A stretch of 64,000 nt of DNA from Thaumatotibia leucotreta (Eukaryota > Arthropoda > Insecta > Lepidoptera > Tortricidae): the NCBI GenBank assembly GCA_025490895.1, contig JALPQI010001825.1:1-64000 (forward strand), read 5' to 3'. Below are positions 54,073-64,000 of the stretch, piece by piece; positions within the stretch are counted from its first letter, which is position 1; every line of letters begins with the position of its first letter. Position numbers and translations under genes: made by a program. Under the pieces are notes generated by a model. The model did not search any database, was not told the DNA's origin, and saw only the letters and a program-made list of their open reading frames with translations.

Positions 54073-54311
54073 GAGCCGACTGTTGTCGACTAATACCTAC
54101 TTTCTTATTGCAAAGCTCTACCCGGTACCTGGTAAAAATCTGTTCACCTAATCCCGATTGTGCTTCCGGTTCCGCTAAATGCAACTAAGGCCGACTGTTG
54201 TCGACTAATACCTACTTTCTTATTGCAAAGCCCTACCCGGTACCTGGTAAAAATCTTTTTACCTTATCCCGAATATCCCGATTGTGCTTCCGGTTCCGCT
54301 AAATGCAACTA
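54073..54311 (+). repeat. Tandem duplication, 120 bp unit
   Basis: Two adjacent copies of GCCGACTGTTGTCGACTAAT...TTCCGGTTCCGCTAAATGCA (54073-54190 and 54191-54311), the second with an extra ATATCCCGA. Confidence 0.85.
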
Positions 54312-54993
54312 AATTCGCCCTCTGCTAATTCGCTGGCAGACTATACTGTCTACGAGCCTATATAGGCAAATATTTATGTGTTATCTATGTATTCACTTAT
54401 ATATTTTTTTATTTAAATGAATAGATGAATAAAACTACTATTATATTATTATATAGGTATTTATTTAAGTGATGATGCAAGTTATATTTTATGGGTAACT
54501 TATATAGTTATACACATCATTGGTTAAACATTGGGAGAATTAAGGTAGGGAATAGGAATTTAAATAAAACAAGTCAATAATTTATGAAGTATCAACATTT
54601 TACAAGAGTACATGCTTTATAAATAATTCAGATTAACTTGGTAACTACCAAGTTAGGTAATAAGTAATAACGGTACACGGTACACAACGTGCAACAAAGA
54701 CCGCAACTATGTAGGTATCTAAAATTTTTAGATCTACTAACGTGAACACCGAATTTAGTAGTTTTCTGGGATTTGTCTCTGTCACACCAATGAAAGCGTC
54801 ATTACAGTGACAGAGAAAATACCTGAAATTTGGAGGCTTCGAAGTTCTTAGTACGACCGCAGATACCCACTTTACCTAGTCGTATATTTTTTTATCATCC
54901 GCGACGACCGCGACTTGATGGTCACTGGTTACAGGAGTAAACTTAATAAATACGATAAAAGCAATGATCGGAGAACCACAAATTAGCAAACTT
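54312..54993. other. 3' flank of SDR6
   Basis: Includes the CATCATTGGTTAAACATTGG segment shared with SDR4 and a worn family F MITE at about 54745-54865 (GTGACAGAGA, TCGAAGTTCTTAG). Confidence 0.5.
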
Positions 54994-55755
54994 TTATTTT
55001 AAAAGGTAACCGTTATCAATAACGTAGGTTGAACCAGTAATGCTCCTCGCTTTGTCATTCGCCAAAAACAAAATCACACGTCCAATTTCCTCGTCTTTAG
55101 CTATATATCCCAACACAGTAAAATCCGCTAATCTATTCTTAAATTCGTCAGCATTATCGACCTTATTATTGGTAAGAAACTCGTTATCCACCGGCCCAGG
55201 GTTCACAGAATTAACCCTGACTCCCGATGGCGCCAATTCTAAAGCAGCACAGCGCGTGAAGTGCCCCAAAGCCGCCTTCGAAACGGCATAGAACATAAAA
55301 GAAGGCAACTTGCTGGCCATAAGTCCTGCAACACTGGATACATTTACCACATTTCCTTTCGTTTCCATTAAATAAGGCGCTGCAAGGCTCGTCAGTTGGA
55401 TAACGGCTCTTACATTAGTCTTCATCACGTCATCGTACGCTTGCAAAGCCTTGCCATTCAGTAAACTTCCCTCAGAGGCCATACCGGCGTTATTGACCAG
55501 GACATCGAGCTTTCCGAAGTGTTTGACAGTTTTAGGAACGATAGTGGCAGCGTCAGCTTCGTTGGAGAGGTCGGCTTGGATGACGAGGGGTTTCCTACCG
55601 AGCTCTTCTATGAGCTTGGCGACGGCGGCTAGCTTGGCGTGCGTGCGCGCCACGAGCGCCACGTCGGCGCCCTCCTTGGCGAACATCAGCGCCGTCGCTG
55701 CGCCAATCCCAGAGCTCGCGCCCGTCACTATCACTACTTTATTAGCAAAACTCAT
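54994..55755 (-). CDS. Short-chain dehydrogenase/reductase SDR6 (FabG-like)
   Basis: Intronless, 253 residues from the MSFANKVVIVTG start used by its relatives. TGASSGIG 11-18, Arg37, NNAG 88-91, Asn114, Ser141, Tyr156-Ala-Val-Ser-Lys160, NPGPV 185-189 and the end VIDNGYLLK. Pairs with SDR4 in its second half. Odd: homology to the other genes stops exactly at the ATG; the GCAGAAAG leader, TATA box and GATA pair are all missing. The frame stays open upstream for 38 more codons to an ATG at 55869 (MIELNAMIMKNLFMCTYY...), so an amino-terminally extended form is possible, though I prefer the conserved start. It may have acquired a new promoter or have become poorly expressed. Confidence 0.87.
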   Translation of the reverse strand: MSFANKVVIVTGASSGIGAATALMFAKEGADVALVARTHAKLAAVAKLIEELGRKPLVIQADLSNEADAATIVPKTVKHFGKLDVLVNNAGMASEGSLLNGKALQAYDDVMKTNVRAVIQLTSLAAPYLMETKGNVVNVSSVAGLMASKLPSFMFYAVSKAALGHFTRCAALELAPSGVRVNSVNPGPVDNEFLTNNKVDNADEFKNRLADFTVLGYIAKDEEIGRVILFLANDKARSITGSTYVIDNGYLLK

Positions 55756-56046
55756 CGCTACGACTGTATCTAAGTGAAGCACTGCGGAAACTGGAACTGA
55801 ACGACTCATGCACGTGTAATATGTACACATGAAGAGATTCTTCATTATCATTGCATTTAATTCAATCATTGCTACTTATGTCAATGACATCGTCATTTGA
55901 TTGCATGTTTGTAACTGATAGACCTATAATGAATTCACGACGTCAAGTAGGTATTTATTTAAACGCTGATGTCATGACACAGAAAACATGCCGTCCTGGG
56001 GTAAATTAATCAATGAGGTAAATATAACTAGTTACCTAATTGACAT
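55756..56046. other. Upstream of SDR6, unlike the other SDR promoters
   Basis: No TATA/GATA block like the other five genes. The 55756-55869 stretch is open in the SDR6 frame. Nothing else recognised. Confidence 0.45.
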
Positions 56047-56148
56047 GGCGACTTCCTCGCACAACGCATCAGTATTGCGATACAGAGAGGAAATGCCGCC
56101 AGCATCCTCGGTACAATGCCACAAGGGCCAATCTTAGATATAGGTTAG
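56047..56148 (+). pseudogene. LINE ORF end
   Basis: Reads GDFLAQRISIAIQRGNAA then SILGTMPQGPILDIG and stop (56146-56148), followed by an AT-rich 3' region with AATAAATATATC (about 56200). The FLxQRxSxAxQRGNAASxLGT ending is one I recall from abundant moth LINE proteins. Confidence 0.6.
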
Positions 56149-57989
56149 GTTAAGTAGATTAGTTAGATTTAATCTATGTACATAAATTGTAGTTTTGAAA
56201 ATAAATATATCTAATTGCAATTTCTCTTCATCTATTATGGCATGGCAGTAGATAATATTACCGTGTTTATTTTTATTAAGCGTAACAACGCTCCATATTG
56301 TAAAATTGGATCTTACAACACAAATAAATTAAAAGAAATTGTGATTAGCTACATTTATCCTTCTCGTACAATCACCATGTACCGTATTACAAATATCGAT
56401 GGCATGACAAGTGAAGTAAATGACGTGTCAACAATTTGCAACCGGGCACAATTGCGACAACCATTGATTCGCTCACTTCTCACATGTTTTTACGGCGTTA
56501 CCACATTGTAGAACAGTGGAGTTGCTGTTAGTTCTAAATATAAATTTCTCAAAGAGTTTCGTCATAATGACAAACTTACATAGACTTGGTAAAAAGTCAC
56601 TACATGGTATAAAGTCGCTTTCTCTGTCCCTATGGGCAATATTTTTTTTAATTTGTCCCCCTACTTTTTTTGTAATATAGGTAGGTATTTTATAGGACAT
56701 TTTTTTATTCCTATAAGGATCAAAAGAGCTCGCAATTCTGAGTGGAAATCATATTAAAAGTTTCAAATCCAAAAAAAGAACAGGAGAAATTGTGTAAAAA
56801 CACTAAAAACTGCCCCTATATTCCTTATGTTTGCTTAAGTCTGTAAAACTACGAGACTGATTTTGAAGCGTTTTCTAATAGATATAGCGATTCAAGAGGA
56901 AGGTTTTAGTGTCCGTATTGTACCCAAGCAAAGCCGGAGCGGGTCGTTAGTATTCTACAAAATTAAAACACATTAGATGAGCACGTCTTGCTACCAGATG
57001 CCTTCACTCTCCGCCCGCCTTGTAACTAACATACCTATATCCATCCTAAAATTGGACAACGCACTTGTAATACCACGGGTGTTGCGAGTGTCCATGGGCG
57101 ACGATTATTGTTTACCATCCGGCGATACGTCTGCTCGCTTGCCTCCTATTCCACAAAAAAAAGGTATTACATTTATGCGTTATGAATACTTATGATTGAT
57201 AAACAAGCCCTAAGTCTTCATTACTAGCAATAGCCTAACGGCAGTGACTCCGACGAACCGATGAAGGATTTTTTAATAAACCGTTTAATCGTATTTTAGT
57301 ATTCACAAGTCTTACGACAGTTCAAAATTCAATTGTTTCATGTTGTGTATATATAATAGGCCTTCACTGTAAAGTCATTAAAATAGTTTATTCACGTTTT
57401 ATTCGTAATATTAGAAGAAATTACAAACCTTACGTTACAATTATTAATAACTAATTATAATATAGGTACGGAATGAAAAAATACAAATCATTCTTAAAAC
57501 GAACTACTCAAACTAAAATAACACTTAACTAAACTAAACTACCACATCCCCCATTCTTCATCTTCCCTTTGGGAGAGTGCCCGTAACACTGGCCACAGTT
57601 CCTCGCTGGATGACAATACAGAACCTCTGGCCGAGAATTAAATAGTAATTATTGGTCGTATCCACTCCTTCTCTGTTCTGTTGCACAGTAATAAATACAG
57701 TACAATTAGAGGTTATAAAGCGTTCTCTCTGTCGGTTAGCGTTAAATGGGGATCAACAAAAACCTGCGGCGTTACTACTGGCAAACTCACGTTGTCTTAA
57801 TATTATTGCCATAGATCGGAATAATCATCGGTAACTGAATAAAGGTCGCCAAAAATCGCGGTAAATAAAAAAGATTGTGGAGGAGGCCAAGACCCACAAG
57901 ATATTATAGCGCCATCGGAAGAAGAAAAATAATCGCTAAAATGCAAACTTAGGGTATTTTTTGGCTTGTGGTTCTAAATAGGTATACTT
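56149..57989. other. Intergenic, no supported gene
   Basis: Open frames of 60-98 codons (e.g. 56215-56511) lack recognisable features. A worn LINE-tail-like piece (TTGTGGAGGAGGCCAAGACC) is at 57875-57900. Confidence 0.4.
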
Positions 57990-58007
57990 AATTAAAACAT
58001 AAATTAA

Positions 58008-58541
58008 GAAAATAAAATATTTTAAAAATAAAAATTAAACCGCCTTCAAAAATACGCTGGAACTAAAAAGTGCAAAATAATTTTGGTTCCTACCACTTAG
58101 GATTTCCTACCCAAACCTTTAAACCTTTTACCCTATTCATTGAAATAAAATATGATTCCTAGGTACCCCACTGATCTCAGTGAAGTCGGTGCCAAGACAA
58201 ATACGTCCACAGGCTACATCACACTCATATTTTAGGGTTAGTTATTATTTTAGGGTTAAGAACTACTCTTCAAAATATTATAAATTAAATCGAAATATTA
58301 TTAATATTATGAAGTGTATACATAATATTATTTAGTTGTTGTTGTTCTGTGTCTTGGCACCGACTTCACTGAGATCAGTGGCGTACCTAGGAATCATATT
58401 TTATTTCAATGAATAGGGTAAAAGGTTTAAAGGTTTGGGTAGGAAATCCTAAGTGGTAGGAACCAAAATTATTTTGCACTTTTTAGTTCCAGCGTATTTT
58501 TGAAGGCGGTTTAATTTTTATTTTTAAAATATTTTATTTTT
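58008..58541. repeat. Long inverted repeat (hairpin) of element L, right copy
   Basis: Arms of about 195 bp, nearly perfect; both contain ACCCTATTCATTGAAATAAA or its inverse, and GTCGGTGCCAAGAC or its inverse. The arms match those at 4236-4788 but the loops differ. Within each copy the two arms are more alike than the copies are to each other (e.g. CCACTTAGGA here, TTCTTAGGA there). Confidence 0.85.
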
Positions 58542-58702
58542 TGCTTTTTAGTATAGTATAAATATAAAATAGGTTTAGTAAAAGTACATTGTGCATCTAG
58601 GGAGGTAAGTACGGTATTACCAACGAGAGTGTTAGAAGCCCGACCCCGTAGGCGGGGGCTTTTAATGACTTGAGTTAGTATTCCGCTTAGTGAGAATTAT
58701 CC

Positions 58703-59935
58703 CCCAACTCCTAATCGCTAAGGAGTTGTACCTTCCATCATCAGCTCACCAACATGAGCCTATGACCACCTAAAGGCAAATACTCGAATAGCTTAAAAAA
58801 ACATGAAATATGTTGTATTTAAAGATTTATTGCCCAACTCCTAATCGCTAAGGAGTTGTACCTTCCATCATCAGCTCACCAACATGAGCCTATGACCACC
58901 TAAAGGCAAATACTGGAATAGCTTCCAAAAACCATGAAACGTGTTATATTTAAAGAATTATTGCCCAACTCCTAATCGCTAAGGAGTTGTACCTTCCATC
59001 ATCAGCTCACCAACATGAGCCTATGACCACCTAAAGGCAGATACTTGAATAGCTTCCAAAAACCATGAAACGTGTTATATTTAAAGAATTATTGCCCAAC
59101 TCCTAATCGCTAAGGAGTTGTACCTTCCATCATCAGCTCACCAACGTGAGCCTATGACCACCTAAAGGCAAATACTTGAATAGCTTCCAAAATACATGTA
59201 ATATGTTATATTTAAGGAATTATCCTCTAACTCCTAATCGCTAAGGAGTTGTACCTTCCATCATCAGCTCACCAACATGAGCCTATGACCACCTAAAGGC
59301 AAATACTTGAATAGCTTCCAAAATACATGTAATATGTTATATTTAAAGAATTATCCTCTAACTCCTAATCGTTAAGGAGTTGTACCTTCCATCATCAGCT
59401 CACCAACATGAGCCTATGACCACCTAAAGGCAAATACTGGAATAGCTTCCAAAAACCATGAAACGTGTTATATTTAAAGAATTATTGCCCAACTCCTAAT
59501 CGCTAAAAGTTGTACCTTTCATCATCAGCTCACCAACATGAGCCTATGACCACCTAAAGGCAAATACTTGAATAGCTTCCAAAAACCATGAAACGTGTTA
59601 TATTTAAAGAATTATTGCCCAACTCCTAATCGCTAAGTAGTTGTACCTTCCATCATCAGCTCACCAACATGAGCCTATGACCACCTAAAGGCAAATACTT
59701 GAATAGCTTCCAAAATACATGTTATATGTTATATTTAAAGAATTATCCTCTAACTCCTAATCGTTAAGGAGTTGTACCTCCCATCATCAGCTCACCAACA
59801 TGAGCCTATGACCACCTAAAGGCAAATGCTGGAATAGCTTCCAAAAACCATGAAACGTGTTATATTTAAAGAATTATTGCCCAACTCCTAATCTCTAAGG
59901 AGTTGTACCTTCCATCATCAGCTCACCGACTTAAG
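58703..59935 (+). repeat. 130 bp minisatellite, ten units, each with a stem-loop
   Basis: Each unit starts CCAACTCCTAATCGCTAAGG AGTT, where AACTCCT pairs with AGGAGTT across an 8-base loop, then has CATCATCAGCTCACCAACAT and ATGACCACCTAAAGGCAAAT. Units are very similar. Confidence 0.92.
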
Positions 59936-60547
59936 ACGTTCATTACTAGACGCAAATACTTGATTGGCTTTCGAAAATAAATGAAAAATGTCATGTGTGC
60001 CTACAACATTTGAAGAGTTCCCTCGATTTCTCCAGGATCCCATCATCAGATCTGGACCGGACGACAATGGGACCAACTAGAAGGTATACCCTTTCAAACA
60101 AAAAAAGAATTTTCCAAATCGGTCCACGCGTCTTCGAGCAATCGGGGAACATACATAAAAAAAAAAAAAGATTTCGTCGAATTGTAAACCTCCTCCTTTT
60201 TGAAGTCGGTTAAAAAATACTAATAGATACGTCTCTATAATACGAGTATTTTGTTTTATAGGGTAGGACATTTTTTGTGATGACACTGATGAGTCTCATT
60301 ACATCTTTGTTTTGGTACCTACTTCAGAAGTCATAGAAGATTGTGTTTGAATTAAAGTTTTTACATTGAAAATAAATGTGAATGCAAAATTTTTAAAAAC
60401 TACGTAACATGACAATACGTTTTCGATAGCCAGGAAACACATAATACCTACTTTTGCAAGCAAGCTTTGTGAGAACGAAGTTGACTATCTACTAAGTTCT
60501 AAGCCGAATTTAAAATGAATATTGATCAATGTCTCGTCATTTCTATA

Positions 60548-60656
60548 TGAAGGGCCCACGGCAAGAACATGCCTTACTTTTAACAGAATATGTTAAGGTG
60601 TGAATTTGTCCTGATTTTTTTAGGCACTGGACATGCTTTTTCCGTGGACCCTTTAT
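60548..60656. mobile_element. MITE family C, short copy
   Basis: TGAAGGGCCCACGGCAAG mirrored by TTTTTCCGTGGACCCTT; internal AAGGTGTGAATTTGTCC. Confidence 0.7.
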
Positions 60657-60980
60657 ATCGTCCTTAAGAACTTACGTGACTAGCCAGTGAGTTATACAAC
60701 GAACAAATAGTAGCACTCCAAACCCTTCCCTGTCGCCAATTCGCATAGCACTGGTCCCACTGGGTCCCGCATTATGCTAATTCACTGTTATTACTGCCCA
60801 CAGTGCCCACTGCCACTTCACAGCATGTCACTCGGTATTTTACTGAGAAAGACAGTCATATACACTGAGTTTTCACTTATGTATTCAGTGGCCGTCCCAG
60901 TTGGAAAGTAAAGGAGTACGTTCCTTAGCATCAGACCATTTTTCTCAGTTTTCCAGCACCTACCTACTATCAACTTTTAC
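60657..60980. other. Intergenic
   Basis: Nothing recognised. Confidence 0.4.
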
Positions 60981-62491
60981 TTTCATATGTCCTCTACCCA
61001 AATGTTGTCTGGAAGAGATCGCTCTTTATAGTCCGTGGGCTACTCGGTCTGAAATTAGAAAACGGTATAATTTGGGGGTACCATGTGTCCTTTTTACAGT
61101 AGTTAGACATATTCATAAGGATGTTAAAAAAGTATGATAGACATCTCAAAGTGGTAGCTAATAGGCATACGGGCTATTTCAAGATTTCCGTTGAATGACA
61201 GGTATGGTTAAAATTAGGAGGTACAAATTTTCCTTTTCACGGCTGTTAGGTAAGCTTATAAAAACGTCAAAAATGCAAGATTGCCATTTATAAGTGCTAC
61301 CTAACAAAAATGGGGGCCAATCAAAGATGGTGGATCTCAAGTTTTACAAAATCAAGTATATCTCGAGAACTATTAAATATATCTAATTACTTTCTTAAAC
61401 AAAATTAAAGGCATATCTGTAAGCTTCATATTTTGCATATACACCATATTGCTAAAACCAACCAATAATTAATTATGACCAAATTTATGAAAATTTCGTG
61501 ATTTAGATTTTTTTTGTGTCGTGTTTTTACATAGTAGTCATGACGCTAGAAAAATTAAATATTTTTTTGAAGATAGTGTATTTAATAAGCTTTAATTTGA
61601 TGTATATAACTTGTTGGCGGTATTAAAAAAAAGACCCATAAAAAATATTTGAATGAATTGTAGTCATAATCCACCGTATACTTAGTGATTTAAGAGGCGA
61701 TGGAAGTGCCACTCGTAAATAATAGTGCTTATTTCAAATAACCAAGATTGAAAAATATAAAAAAAAACTGAACTGTGAGTCAGACTTCGCCTCTTATACA
61801 TCAAATTAAAGCTTATTAAATACACTCTCTTTAAAAAAATATTTAATTTTTCTAGCGTCATGACTACTATGTAAAAACACGACACAAAAAAAATAAAAAT
61901 CACGAAATTTTCATAAATTTGGTTATAATTAATTATTGGTTGGTTTTAGCAATATGGTGTATATGCAAAATATGAAGCTTACAGATATGCCTTTAATTTT
62001 GTTCAAGAGAGTAATTAGATATATTTAATAGTTCTCGAGATATACTTGATTTTGTAAAACATGAGATCCACCATCTTTGATTGGCCCCCATTTTTGTTAG
62101 GTAGCACTTATAAATGGCAATCTTGCATTTTTGACGTTTTTATAAGCTTACCTAACAGCCGTGAAAAGGAAAATTTGTAACTCCTAATTTTAACCATACC
62201 TGTCATACAACGGAAATCTTGAAATAGCCCGTATGCCTATTAGCTACCACTTTGAGATGTCTATCATACTTTTTTAACATCCTTATGAATATGTCTAACT
62301 ACTGTAAAAAGGACCCTTGGTACCCCCAAATTATACCGTTTTCTAATTTCAGGCCGACTAGCCCACGGACTATTAGCGATAAGACCGCCTTTTGTTTACC
62401 TCTTTCAAACATGTACTTTTATTACTTGTTTTGTATTTGTCTTTGAGGTGCAAAAATGAGTTATTGTATTGTATTGTATTGTAAAGGATAC
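60981..62491 (+). mobile_element. LINE 3' end split by a palindromic element
   Basis: Left part: TCTACCCAAATGTTGTCTGG, AAGAGATCGCTCTTTA to 61028. Right part from 62376: GCGATAAGACCGCCTTTTGT, CTTTGAGGTGCAAAAATGAG and the tail TATTGTATTGTATTG at 62463-62482. These sequences are, from memory, the 3' untranslated end of a common moth non-LTR element. The left boundary is uncertain. Confidence 0.65.
61029..62372. mobile_element. 1,344 bp palindromic element with TTA duplication
   Basis: TTA at 61026-61028 and 62373-62375. Ends TAGTCCGTGGGCTA and its inverse TAGCCCACGGACTA. The two arms, about 600 bp each, match almost base for base (e.g. AAACGGTATAATTTGGGGGT and its inverse), with a centre near 61700. 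No transposase frame. The 3 bp TTA duplication resembles Harbinger-type insertion, but the structure is that of a giant hairpin. Confidence 0.88.
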
Positions 62492-62562
62492 GTTAGGTTT
62501 TACTCGATACGTAATGCATTCTATCGCGCTCGCAATGACATTGGAGCGAGCGCGATGGCCTG
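62484..62562. mobile_element. MITE family E fragment
   Basis: AAAGGATACGTTAGGTTTTA, CGATACGTAATGCATTCTAT and GGAGCGAGCGCGATGGCCTG; one arm only. It runs directly into a family D fragment (62559-62599). Confidence 0.6.
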
Positions 62563-62599
62563 GGTGCTTAGACAAGTTGCCAATCGCTAACGCTTAAGG

Positions 62600-62860
62600 T
62601 CTCTGCCCACTAGACCGTAGCATACCATGACCGTAGCATGAACGTATCAGACAAAAAAATATTCTTTGTATGGAAAGGTATGAGACTATGCCCACTAGGA
62701 CGTTCCGTCGCCGGCCAACACCGTCGCGTGCCATGCACGGACCGGCAAGAATTGTCGGTGAGAATATTTTGCCGGCCCCGATACGCTACGTGCATGGCAC
62801 GCAACGTTGCCGGTACGGTGTGCGCAGGCGGCGAAACGGTGAGCATACGGGTTCCATTTA
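62600..62860. repeat. GC-rich imperfect inverted repeat (possible MITE)
   Basis: GTCGCGTGCCATGCACG is mirrored by CGTGCATGGCACGCAAC, with CGCCGGCCAACAC / GTTGCCGGTAC outside. The left end CTCTGCCCACTAGACCG is partly repeated at 62686. Ends not resolved. Confidence 0.5.
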
Positions 62861-63243
62861 CATTTTTGTATTGTATTTACAATTTTTATCCAAATATCTC
62901 CAAATTTTTCACTTTTGATAGTGAGTAATAATTTTCTTATGGCGAGACAACGGAAACAATATAATCAGCATAACAATTCATCTGAATGAAAACTTACTTA
63001 ATTGATTATAAACCCTCAAACCGAAGATTTTCCTCGAGATTGAAAAATATTACGTATCTTACAAACAAAATAATTAAAAGAAATATCAATTTTGAAACAG
63101 TCATATAACTTAACGAATTTATCCAGATAGATTGCACAATTTGTTTCTTTTTTTAAATGGTGTCTAGGTTACCTAGACAATGATAAGTGTAATTTAATAC
63201 TATAAATACTATACTATATATATATACTATACTATACTATAAT
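62861..63243. other. Intergenic, AT-rich
   Basis: Nothing recognised; (TATAC)n-like run at 63205-63240. Confidence 0.4.
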
Positions 63244-64000
63244 GTACACGGTTATGGTGTAATGGGGTAAAATTCGAAAAATATCAATATAATTTTATTA
63301 TTTATCTTTTATCTATATACATATAAAAGAAGAAGCTCCCTTATAAAGATGCACGCACAGCCTAAACCCCTGGTCCTATAGACTACAAATTTGGCACGTA
63401 GGTTTCTTTTCTGGTGTAGACGAGCACTAAGAAAGAATTTTACAAAATTCACCTTCTAAGGGGTTGAAATGGGGGTCCAAAGTTTGTATGGCGAAATAAG
63501 ATTAGTTGAACTATTTGATCCGAAACTTCGCAAAAGTATTCTTTAAAGTAATTGAGTAAAGGTATGTTAAAGGTTTTTTGAAAATTCAACCCCCGGAAAA
63601 AGGTAAAAAGGGTGACGAAGTGAAAAAATCAAGTTGGGTATCGTTTCTATGGTTTATCGGGACGTAGATCACGAATACAATAACGATTTTTAATTTTAAC
63701 GCGGCGGACGTGAAATACTATGTACACGGTTATGGTGTAATGGGGTAAAATTCGAAAAATAACAATATAATTTTATTATTTATCTTTTATCTATATATAT
63801 AAAAGAAGAAGCTCCCTTATAAAGATGCACGCACAGCCTAAACCCCTGGTCCTATAGACTCCAAATTTGGCACGTAGGTCCCTTTTATGGTGTAGACGAG
63901 CACTAAGAAAGGATTTTACAAAATTCACCTTCTAAGGGGTTGAAATGGGGTTCCAAAGTTTGTATGGCGAAATAAGATTAGTTGAACTATTTGATCCGAA
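63244..64000 (+). repeat. Tandem repeat, 478 bp period, running off the window
   Basis: GTACACGGTTATGGTGTAAT at 63244 recurs at 63722, and everything after it repeats (e.g. AAAGATGCACGCACAGCCTA, AAATAAGATTAGTTGAACTA). The sequence is the reverse-strand relative of the array at 38155-40178 (GCACAGCC...CTGGTCCTA and AAGATTAGTT...TTCG). Confidence 0.88.

Larger units (their letters stand above)
48980..55755. repeat. Segmental duplication unit 2 (SDR5 + SDR6)
   Basis: Second copy of the unit at 42780-48250, enlarged by a truncated LINE (50567-51270), a MITE (50288-50446) and a Harbinger-like MITE (52949-53147), none of which are in unit 1. Confidence 0.75.
57990..60212 (-). mobile_element. Hairpin-plus-minisatellite element L, right copy
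   Basis: Mirror image of 3384-4790: hairpin (58008-58541), ten 130 bp minisatellite units (58703-59935), then the unique end with ATCATCAGATCTGGA, GGTCCACGCGTCTTCGAG and CCTCCTTTTTGAAGTCGGTT at 60212. It has more minisatellite units than the left copy (10 against 3). Confidence 0.78.

Noticed and set aside
56215..56511. 98-codon open frame downstream of the LINE tail
   Set aside because: No recognisable domain and AT-rich composition; likely chance.
4800..57990. A single giant transposon bounded by the two inverted L elements
   Set aside because: The interval would contain the 3' exons of a host T-box gene, and the left copy is within its intron; two independent insertions are simpler.

Overview
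The window looks like nuclear DNA of a moth or butterfly. It is AT-rich, dense with small transposon relics, and carries repeat families I associate with Lepidoptera: elements ending in GGGTTCCGTAG, a block starting CTAGCTTTTGCCCGCGGC, RTE-type LINE tails ending in (TGATGA)n, and a tRNA-headed SINE. No species can be named from sequence alone. All family names were assigned by eye, without database searches.

Region 1 (1-8 kb): the 3' end of a T-box gene on the + strand. Two GC-rich coding exons (5109-5433 and 5944-6175) join in frame across a GT-AG intron. Their protein ends in HRFAPY...LKSIERMVNGL, resembling the carboxy terminus of the TBX2/TBX3/optomotor-blind (bifid) group. About 2 kb upstream are six tandem GC-rich exon-like units (2445-3209). 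Each keeps an AG and a GT at its edges, and the first two keep an open frame whose phase fits the next exon. This possible tandem exon amplification is one of the best leads in the window.

Region 2 (8-30 kb): no convincing host gene. It is a mosaic of miniature inverted-repeat elements (called families B-I here), a roughly 270 bp retroposed repeat (family A) whose 3' end encodes the last residues of an RTE protein, RTE pseudogene tails, and a recent 1.17 kb tandem duplication. Several insertions show clean target-site duplications.

Region 3 (30-56 kb): six intronless genes for classical short-chain dehydrogenases/reductases (SDR1-SDR6) in alternating orientation. SDR3+SDR4 and SDR5+SDR6 lie in two tandem copies of a 5.5-7 kb segment. 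The first third of every gene is nearly identical and GC-rich. The rest falls into three pairs (1/2, 3/5, 4/6), a mosaic that suggests gene conversion. Five of the six share an upstream block with two GATA sites facing each other, four of them with a TATA box; SDR6 lacks the block. Between the genes lie a 2.45 kb foldback element, nested SINE/MITE insertions, a 3.5 kb composite repeat with higher-order structure, a 62 bp GC-rich minisatellite and decayed LINE pieces.

Region 4 (56-64 kb): LINE tails; a second, mirror-image copy of a hairpin-plus-minisatellite element also found in the T-box intron; a 1,344 bp palindrome inserted with a TTA duplication into a LINE 3' end; and the start of a 478 bp tandem repeat running off the window.
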